Source: Euclidia mi
Taxonomy: Eukaryota > Arthropoda > Insecta > Lepidoptera > Erebidae
Length of the DNA stretch: 64,000 bases
Assembly (NCBI GenBank): GCA_944739405.2
Contig: OX123185.2
Coordinates: 6,011,840 to 6,075,839 of the forward strand
Direction of reading: 5' to 3'
The notes under the pieces were generated by a model that ran no database searches, was not told where the DNA came from, and saw nothing but the letters and a program-made list of their open reading frames with translations. Position 1 is the first letter of the stretch; each line of letters starts with the position of its first letter. Below are positions 56,873-64,000 of this stretch, piece after piece. The position numbers were made by a program, and so were the translations under genes.

Positions 56873-57664
56873 ACATTGTTAAATAAATAAATAAATTACA
56901 ACATTACAGGACGTTAATATATTATTCCGAGCACAAAAAAAAAAAGTGCATCAGAGCAATGAGCGGTGCTCAATATCTCGATAGTTGCAAACCACTTTTC
57001 AAAAAATATAATATATTACCCTTACCATGCTTATATATTTTTGAGATATGCAAGCTAGTGAAAAAGCACCCGGAACTCTTTAGAAAGCTTGGAGAAAATG
57101 AGGGTAGTAGAACCAGGCATAAAAACAGACTACAGTTACCACAGATGCGACTTGAATTATTTAGGAGAAATGCCTTTTGCATGGCCATAAGGGTATACAA
57201 CCATTTGCCTAACGGTCTCATTGAGTTCCCTACAACGGTATTCCTACGTAAATTGTTTAATATATTATTAGAAAAAAGGTATTACTCTGTAAAAGAATAT
57301 TTTGATGACAAATCTCTGACTCTTATATTATATTAATAGAATTACACTATCGATTTGACATGAGGTTATTGATAATTCCATAATTGTAATAATGTTATTT
57401 ATTGAAATTATAATACGATTATTGTTATGTTATTATGTAATGCCATTGTCAGAATTTGCATGGTAAATTTAGATCTAATATTATTTTTTGTTTATTGAAT
57501 AATTAATTGGTTAATAATAGTAATAATTGTATTTAGCTGTAAGTAAATTTTTGCACGCCCCGTCAGGTGGTAGAACATGTTGTACTACGAACAAAACCCA
57601 ACAACTTGTATAGGACCATATTCTAGCAAATAAATAATATTTCATTTCATTTCATTTCATTTCA
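56873..57664 (+). mobile_element. LINE 3' fragment with reverse-transcriptase C-terminus
   Basis: Interrupts unit C between ATAAATTACAAAC and AACAAAATCTC. It codes LFRAQ then, after an A-run, CIRAMSGAQYLDS, YILPLP-like LYIFEICKLV and AIRVYNHLPNGLIEFPTT, with a stop at 57336. The 3' UTR ends in AATAAATAAT and (ATTTC)n, like the LINE at 36275. Catalytic palm absent; heavily 5'-truncated. Confidence 0.85.
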
Positions 57665-58764
57665 ACAAAATCTCAATTCTAATATAAACTTAACTTGAAG
57701 TAAGTGACAAAATTTAAGTAGTTGTTTGATCAGTTTAATTGGCGGCGCTAAGCGAACGGTAGTTTAGTTTGCGGTGGAGTCTTACCTCTAACTAGTTGCC
57801 TGCCTTGATACTTAATCTAATATAAACGGGTCGAACTTTACAAGGGGTGCTTAGGCCGATTTTTATGACGGAATTTTACGATTTGTTAAAGAGGATTGTT
57901 TTTTATAATGCGCAAGGTAAAATAATATTGTTCCGGTCAATGAGCTTGAAATGATTAGTCTTTGAAATATAACAAAACATTTTACCCAATATGCTTGACT
58001 GTAATGATTCGATCAATGTTGTTGAATTGAGATACAGTCATACAAATGAGTCATATGGGTCTTGGTTAGCTTCTTGCCATCAGGACAGCTATAGTTCGTG
58101 TGCCGCTCCTGTTCATAGTGTTAATGTACATCATCTTTATCCGAGCGTTATTCCGGTGGCTTGAGTGACTTTCACCCAAGAGGTTAGGGTGCACGCACTA
58201 GCCTCACCGGATTTGACAGAATATTAGCATTGCTACAGAGCGACTCAAAGAAAGCAATATTACATGGATAGATAGCTCTTGTACTTAAAATGCAATATTA
58301 TATTCAAACCAATACCATCGTAAGTGTTTTTTTTCTGACAACCGCTTGATCTATATGCTCATATTATTTGGAGCCTTAATTAAAAACTGTCGACGGCCTG
58401 TGTTGGTTTAAGCTAATGGATTTCCCTGTGACTCATTGCTATTGTGTACGCGTTAGGCTTTATTAATGTCTTAAAACAGATGAGCCTTATTTAGTTCGCT
58501 GAAGCTTAGAGAATTCCTTAAATGTGCTGAGATCCAAAAATAAAGCTTTTTCTGGTCATCGTTAAATGATAACTATATTCTTATTTCTTGATTATTTTTA
58601 ATACAAAACTGGCAGCTAATATGTGGTAGTGATAGTTGGCAACCGTAAAAAGCATTATTAAAATTTATATTATATATACCTATTTATATATTTTTATTGA
58701 AATAAGAAACTAAGTTGAAGCTTTTGAATCTGAAAATTTGAGTAAAAACCAAAATTGTTTTAGA

Positions 58765-60054
58765 TTACGTATTCCTCGGCTTATTGTTAGTACAATAAGC
58801 CGAGGAAATTTGTCGCGCAAATAAGTTAGCTATCTCTGGCCCAGTTTCTGCAACTGTGTTATCCATACTCATTTTCCCAGGTATAGAAGACTTTGTATCA
58901 CGCTTGCTTTTGATAAATGTCCAGAATACTTTTGGATTATGACCTATATTAGTTTCTATTTTATGTTTAAAATCGTTGTAGTATTTATCAAATAGTTTGT
59001 TGCATCTACTTCGAAGTAGCTTAAATTCCAATTCATCTCTAGGGTTTTTATATTTGAGAAATTTGTTTCGGCTTTTATATTTTTCAGATAACAATTTGAC
59101 TAGATCTTTAGAAAACCACACAGGACGACGACATGACTTTACCCTCTGACGCTTTGGCACAAATTCATCCCTTACTGAGTTTAGTATTTCATAAAATTCA
59201 GTCACCATTTCATTAACGTTTTCACAAGTAGAAAATTTTCCTTGCCAATCTACATCTTTTAACTTACAGTTGATTTTACAATAATCAGCTTTATAAAAAT
59301 TGTATACTATATTACTATTAGGCTTTAAATTATGTTTATTAGTATCGGGAATAGTCACCAATAGATTTTGGTGATGTGAAGAACACTTGGTTAACAGTTC
59401 AAGAGGTTTAGTAATATATGCGCTCTGTAAGCTACACAAAATCAAATCCAAATACCGATCATGATCATTTGCAATATTATTAATTTGGTATAAATTATTA
59501 GCAAATATGAAATCAACAAACATGTAACCCATAGTTGATTTGTATTTGGTTGGTGTCATGAAGCTATGACCTTCAGTTGTGGTCCACTCTATACATCCAA
59601 GATTAAAATCTCCAAGGATCAACAAATCATCGGCTTGACACATGGCATTTTCTAAAATATTTAAAAAGTTAGATAGTGTATTTGCTCTTACCGGAGGGGG
59701 TAAGTGCACAACACAAACTAAGAGGTTCTTTGGTCTATTATTAACTTCTACTTGTAAATTCACCCAAATACATTCAATATCAGATTCCCAATTTAATAAT
59801 CGAACAGATGGTATATCACTCGAAACTGCTAGTACGACCCCCCCTCCATCTTGTTTTGACACTTTTGAACAGAGTTGATCCCTACGATATACATTGTATT
59901 TATCACTGTCAAATAGTTCATTATTTGAAATGTTTGAGTTTAGCCAAGTTTCAGGGAAAGCTATTACTTGATAATGAGAATTAGATATATTTTTATAAAC
60001 TTCATTAGTTTTCGTTCTAAGACCTTGTACATTTTGGTAATAAAACTCAACCAT
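58765..60054 (-). pseudogene. LINE ORF2, endonuclease and linker only (429 codons), truncated before the reverse transcriptase
   Basis: Starts MVEFYYQNVQGLRTKTNEVY. Endonuclease motifs: FPETWLN (catalytic Glu), QDGGGVVLAV, LLILGDFNLGCIEW, YLDLILCSLQ, and KCSSHHQNLLV where the usual SDH motif reads SSH, so a catalytic Asp may be lost. The linker with VWFSKDLVKLLSEKYKSRNK and FWTFIKSKRDTKSSIPGKM is typical of the Jockey superfamily. It reads ANLFARQISSAYCT, then passes into the junction hairpin and stops at once. No palm motifs. Confidence 0.85.
58772..58807. repeat. Junction hairpin: 16-bp perfect stem, 4-nt loop
   Basis: TTCCTCGGCTTATTGT (58772-58787), TAGT, ACAATAAGCCGAGGAA (58792-58807). 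The right arm is LINE ORF2 sequence and the left arm is an inverted copy of it, exactly at the boundary with unit C sequence. Confidence 0.9.
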
Positions 60055-60104
60055 TACTAATGCAAAAACACAAATAACATTGACAGTGCCGCACTAATAT
60101 AAAC

Positions 60105-61190
60105 CTAATTACTAATGAGTTTAAGACTTTCTGCCGATTTTATTAGTAAAGCCCTGCTATTTTCGTCTTTACGCACATAAATTCGACCATTACGTACCCA
60201 AAATTTATATGAGAATTCCTTGGCCTTTTTACGAGTAGCAGCGTGCAATATCTTGTTTCCAGGTGTCAAGTGTTCCGCCACAAAAATTGGTACCTTAGAT
60301 CCTCCGATACCAAGATGACTAGAAGACAACTTATCCTGAGCATTTGCCTTGTTAAATTTTGTAACAGATGCCAAAACAGCATCTCGCACTCTCGGGCTAC
60401 ATAATTTAGCTATAACAGCTCTCGGTCTGTTATTGTCGTTCGAAAGTTTGGCAACTCTTGTAACTTTCACGATGTCTTGCTTGGCCAAGGGATTGTCCAC
60501 AACCTTGCTGAGCTGCACGATAGTATCTACCAAGTTCTCAGATCTGTGCTCAGAGATGCCATTTATTTCTATATTGCTCTCCGTCAGGTGCAGCTCAACA
60601 ACGTTTAAACGTTGAGTAAGGTCGGATGTAGTAGATTTAAGTCTCTCGTTTTCAGCCTTCAATTCAGCAACCAGGCTATCTTTTTCAGATAAAGCTGTAC
60701 GTATTTCTTCAAACTGCTTATTAAAAAATGCCATTGATTCTTGAAAACAACCTATTTGCTCCTTAATATGTTTTAACTCACTCGTTACCTGTTCTTTTAT
60801 AGTAGCTTTTAAAATAGATGATACCTCCTGCACGATAATGCTCTGAAGCTTCTCTTCGGATACACAGCAATGCCCGTCCGGCGAGGTAGTCAACGTTAAC
60901 TTTTTAGACCGATAAGTTATATTAGAATGGTCAGGGCTTAGTTCAACATCCTCTTGTACACTGGGGGCCGCTCGTACTGGGGTATTAGTATTGTCCCCTT
61001 TTGGTTGTTTGCAGCGACATTCAGGACATTTCCACGAGTTTTTGTGCTGCATACTCATTGTTGTGAAGCGTTGAGGACTAACACCAGCGCACTCGAGATC
61101 AAATTTTGATTTGCATACAGAGCAGAGTAGGTATTCATTCTTCTTTGTGATAGCATTACGACATCCTGCACAATTAGCCGTAGGTGCCAT
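60105..61190 (-). CDS. LINE ORF1: zinc-finger, coiled coil and FP25K-like C-terminal domain (361 aa)
   Basis: The ATG at 61190 gives MAPTANCAGCRNAITKKNEY. Residues 7-57 carry CAGC, CSVC, DLECAG and WKCPEC, a PHD-like pattern with Asp where the usual His sits. Residues about 130-210 form a coiled coil (LVAELKAENERLKS). Residues 215-350 (NIEINGISEHRSENLVDTIV, PRAVIAKLCSPRVRDAVLAS, FVAEHLTPGNKILHAATRKK, FWVRNGRIYVRKDE) resemble the FP25K-like domain common in insect LINE ORF1 proteins. It probably binds element RNA. The frame is open throughout, although the element is dead through loss of ORF2. Confidence 0.85.
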   Translation of the reverse strand: MAPTANCAGCRNAITKKNEYLLCSVCKSKFDLECAGVSPQRFTTMSMQHKNSWKCPECRCKQPKGDNTNTPVRAAPSVQEDVELSPDHSNITYRSKKLTLTTSPDGHCCVSEEKLQSIIVQEVSSILKATIKEQVTSELKHIKEQIGCFQESMAFFNKQFEEIRTALSEKDSLVAELKAENERLKSTTSDLTQRLNVVELHLTESNIEINGISEHRSENLVDTIVQLSKVVDNPLAKQDIVKVTRVAKLSNDNNRPRAVIAKLCSPRVRDAVLASVTKFNKANAQDKLSSSHLGIGGSKVPIFVAEHLTPGNKILHAATRKKAKEFSYKFWVRNGRIYVRKDENSRALLIKSAESLKLISN

Positions 61191-61577
61191 AGTTATAAGT
61201 CGCAACGCATATATTTATTAAACGTAGGTAACTCGATAACAATTCATACACAACGAAGCGCAACTAAACGGTTCACTGCGCGCGGTCGCGTCGAAAAGGG
61301 CGCAAGCGCCGAGCAATATGAAGCACTTACGCGTTCACTTCAAACACTCGTAATTGCACCCGTAGAGTTTGTCGTAAATCATGTAATACGTTAATTTTTC
61401 GGTGTAAATGTTTGTAATACTTATTGGTAAACACTTTTAGCGATTAATACACAAACTATCTTCAGTTAAAGCTAATTTTCACGACGAAAATCAAACTTTG
61501 AACCAATTTATGAATTTATAAAGCGGAGTGACTCTAAACACGGACTGTACGTTACAAATTCCAAACAACGAAAAAAA

Positions 61578-62185
61578 AACTGTCTGTGGAACTATGGATC
61601 GAACTTACAATACTCGACGCACTTTGAACGGCGAGGTGGCTGTTTAAACTACTACGTGAATATACTTGCAGATGCCAATCAACTATTTGTGCATCACACA
61701 AAGCGCTGTCTGTGGAACTATGGATCGAACTTACAATACTCGACGCACTTTGAACGGCGAGGTGGCTGTTTAAACTAGTACGTGAATATACTTGCAGATG
61801 CCAATCAACTATTTGTGGATCACACAAAGCGCTGTCTGTGGAACTATGGATCGAACTTACAATACTCGACGCACTTTGAACGGCGAGGTGGCTGTTTAAA
61901 CTACTACGTGAATTTACTTGCAAATGCCAATCAACTAGGTATTTGTGGATCACACAAAGCGCTGTCTGTGGAACAATGGATCGAACTTACAATACTCGAC
62001 GCACTTTGAACGGCGAGGTGGCTGTTTAAACTACTACGTGAATATACTTGCAGATGCCAATCAACTATTTGTGCATCACACAAAGCGCTCTCTGTGGAAC
62101 TATGGATCGAACTTACAATACTCGACGCACTTTGAACGGCGAGGTGGCTGTTTAAACTACTACGTGAATATACTTGCAGACTGCC
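61578..62185 (+). repeat. 126-bp minisatellite, about 4.8 monomers (unit D remnant)
   Basis: Starts mid-monomer (CTGTCTGTGGAACTATGG) directly after the LINE 5' end and stops mid-monomer at ATACTTGCAGA before unrelated DNA. Monomers are of the GGCGAGG type found in unit B; one has a small GT/AG-rich insertion (ACTAGGTATTTG). Neither the leader nor the follower of the unit is present. Confidence 0.9.
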
Positions 62186-63080
62186 GTCCTTTGACTAGAA
62201 CCCCGTTAACCCTCATATGGTCGATTTTGAGTTTTAAATGCAATGCGTTACAGTTTTAAATTCTCTATCTTTCTGTCTAAGAGCCATATCTCTATCACTT
62301 ATAGTTTTAGAGATATTAAAACACGATTTACCGTTAAATGACAAAATATGCAATAAACTCTTGACTAAAAACTGACTATACCACGCTTTTAAGCTTGATT
62401 CCCGTTTAAGTACCTTAGTTTCCAAATTCGCCTAATATTTTTTAAATGTTTCATTAGCTTTAACCTCGTTAATTGAATATTCTTGTCTACAAATACACTA
62501 AAAGCCTTTAACGTGTTTATAATTAAGAGTCTATTTAGATAAACAGAAATAAAAACAATGCTATAAACTATTTATGATGAATACCTTATCTTAATTCTGG
62601 TTAAACGCCTATAACGGTATTTTTGTCAAGTAATCAATACTAGGATTTATTCAAAACAATTTGTTAAAAAAACATTATTTACTTCTACAATGGAATTTCA
62701 TCATAAAAAGGTTAGTCATTCTTAACTTAATTAGCTAGCAACCCGTTAGCCGTTTCTCGCGCTTCATTCATTCCGGGAGCGAGCGTGCGGGGATGGGACA
62801 TGCGCGCCAGGATGGGATATGAGCGCCGGGAGCATAGATTATACACTTATACTGGTATAGATGCGCAACTCTCAGTTCGAAATTGAAGTTCAATAGGCAT
62901 CCTCGACTGACCTCGACTCTAGATGGCATACAAATCAATTGTATTTTTATTCGATCGTATAGATGGCGTTAGTAGTGGATTCATTTTTCAGAATAAAATA
63001 AATGTTTAATTTTGGTGTTAATAAATAAGTAAATGACAACTGTTATGTAAAATATGCAATTTAAAAGTAAAAAAATATAA
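62186..63080. other. No recognisable gene
   Basis: Mostly AT-rich. A GC-rich patch around 62755-62830 has two near-repeats, GGGGATGGGACATGCGCGCC and AGGATGGGATATGAGCGCC. Nothing classifiable. Confidence 0.5.
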
Positions 63081-63089
63081 AAATCACAA

Positions 63090-63176
63090 AATGTAGTTCG
63101 TGGTAAGCGTGGATTCGATCCACGGACTTCTTAGATATGAGCCCAATACGCTATCCACTGCACCACGGAGATCTTA
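63090..63176 (-). mobile_element. tRNA-like SINE head
   Basis: The minus strand has CTCCGTGGTGCAGTGGATAG (A box), a CAT in an anticodon-like position, and a perfect T-arm CGTGGATCGAATCCACG. The acceptor ends do not pair, so it is more likely a SINE or tRNA relic than a working tRNA. The head resembles SINE-1 at 31222-31480. Confidence 0.55.
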
Positions 63177-63545
63177 AGAAAGTTGGCGAAATTACCGTTC
63201 AGTTGTTGCTTTTTCTTTAGTTCTTACAATCATTGGTAGATGGTGCTGATTTATATGAAATTTACCTTTATATATGAAATTAAACTTTGCCATTCCGCTT
63301 GGAGAGCTCATAGCGTGTAACCGTGCGTCATCGCATCGCATTCCCGCCAAAACACAAATATGTCGGGGAGCATTACGAGGTAAAATTTGTCAATTTTTGT
63401 GTAATAAAATAATTAATAGTATCTTCTTTAAGTTGTCCACCTATTCTGATTGAAGAATAGCAGAACAAAGAATCATGTTATTATGCCTTTATCGTAGGTC
63501 TGCTATTTTTCCCTCAGAATAGGTGGGAAAGGGCAGGGACTAGAT

Positions 63546-63634
63546 GAGAGTAGCCGCGGATCGTGATCAGTAGCGTGAATTGGGAAAGGCCTGTATCCAG
63601 GAAGGGACTGATGAAGGCTGATGATGATGAGGAA
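63546..63634 (+). pseudogene. RTE-clade LINE 3'-terminal scrap
   Basis: Reads AADRDQ*RELGKACIQEGTDE then GGCTGATGATGATGA, the same C-terminus and tail as at 1885-2236, but only about 90 bp long. Confidence 0.65.
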
Positions 63635-64000
63635 TGATAATTATATGTTCCCGCTTTTCCAAAATATTATTAGTATGTCCCTTAATATTGTCGACGACAT
63701 TTAGCTACGGATTATCTTTACATTGTTTACAAAGTGTACGCGTATGCACCCTTTTGCCACTCTACCAGGCCTCCTTCACTCGGCAGTACCTACAGGGATA
63801 AGTGCCTACACTTTTGCGAGGCTTCCAGCCGCGTCGTTAATAGATTGTCTCCACTCGCGCGCAGAGCTTGCTAATAACGTGAATTTTTAATAGTGAACAA
63901 AGCAACTTGAAAATTTGATTTTATTTATTTTACGAGAGCAACTTGAAAACTTGATTTTTTGTTTGTTGAGATATTCCAACGATTATGGTGTCAAATTAAA

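Larger units (their letters stand above)
48395..58767 (+). repeat. Segmental-duplication unit C
   Basis: The leader CACTACTAAACTCTTTTGCT (48406) is cut by the LTR at 48430 and resumes GGACATTGTCCCC at 49343. The satellite, 50868-56872 and 57665-58767 follow, collinear with A and B. Insertions are the LTR, a SINE-2 (51329), a SINE-1 (54690) and a LINE (56873). The end is cut at 58767 by the rearranged LINE. Confidence 0.85.
58768..61573 (-). mobile_element. LINE retaining 5' UTR, ORF1 and endonuclease; reverse transcriptase lost
   Basis: Minus-strand ORF1 (61190-60105) and the start of ORF2 (60054-58765), with about 380 bases of 5' UTR to 61573, including GC-rich CGCGCGGTCGCGTCG. The 5' end abuts satellite monomers of unit D. 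The 3' end stops before the reverse transcriptase at a small inverted repeat (58772-58807) and then unit C tail. LINEs normally lose 5' ends, so a later deletion is likely. Confidence 0.85.

Noticed and set aside
63090..63176. Functional tRNA gene on the minus strand
   Set aside because: A/B boxes and T-arm are good, but the acceptor stem does not pair and the head matches the SINE family.

Overview
This is a gene-poor, AT-rich piece of an insect genome, almost certainly a moth or butterfly. I infer this from its mobile-element content: Helitrons whose 5' ends read TCTATACATATAAATAAAAT, tRNA-derived SINEs ending in CCTACCCCTTCGGGG, RTE-type LINE tails ending in TGATGATGATGA, and Jockey/CR1-group LINEs. 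I find no conventional host gene. Nearly everything is transposable-element sequence or belongs to one locally amplified segment.

The main structure is a direct tandem array of a segmental duplication in four copies. Unit A is about 6836-21420, unit B 21421-41690, unit C 48395-58767, and a remnant unit D 61578-62185. With later insertions removed, each full unit is roughly 8-9 kb. It consists of a leader, a 126-bp minisatellite, AT-rich sequence, a block that is very similar between A and C, a small cysteine-containing ORF, a short region with intron-like signals, and an AT-rich tail leading into the next unit. The minisatellite has 1 copy in A, about 58 in B, about 11.6 in C and about 5 in D. 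In B it shows higher-order structure with periods of 504 bp and exactly 2480 bp.

Because the units are homologous, each insertion can be read against an empty site in a sister unit. Unit A carries a 3.7-kb Helitron with a decayed Pif1-type helicase. It also has a dispersed repeat containing 11 tandem Helitron 5' termini, and a MITE. Unit B carries two more Helitrons, one with an internal minisatellite and one with a palindrome of about 0.67 kb per arm. It also has a TA-flanked inverted-repeat element holding GC-rich promoter-like DNA that was split by a LINE. Unit C carries a solo-LTR-like insertion, two SINEs and a truncated LINE. A SINE is shared by B and C but not A, and another by A and C but not B. 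A 295-bp stretch is identical in A and B only. Together these indicate exchange between units.

Outside the array: 1-845 is the endonuclease end of a LINE running off the window, and 1885-2236 is an RTE tail. 5064-6705 is a LINE tail split by another LINE. 41800-46911 is a nearly complete LINE: its ORF2 of 941 codons is intact, and its ORF1 has one in-frame stop. 47870-48190 is a decayed LINE C-terminus. 58768-61573 is a LINE that keeps its 5' half and has lost its reverse transcriptase. The last 1.8 kb is mostly featureless, with a SINE head and an RTE tail.
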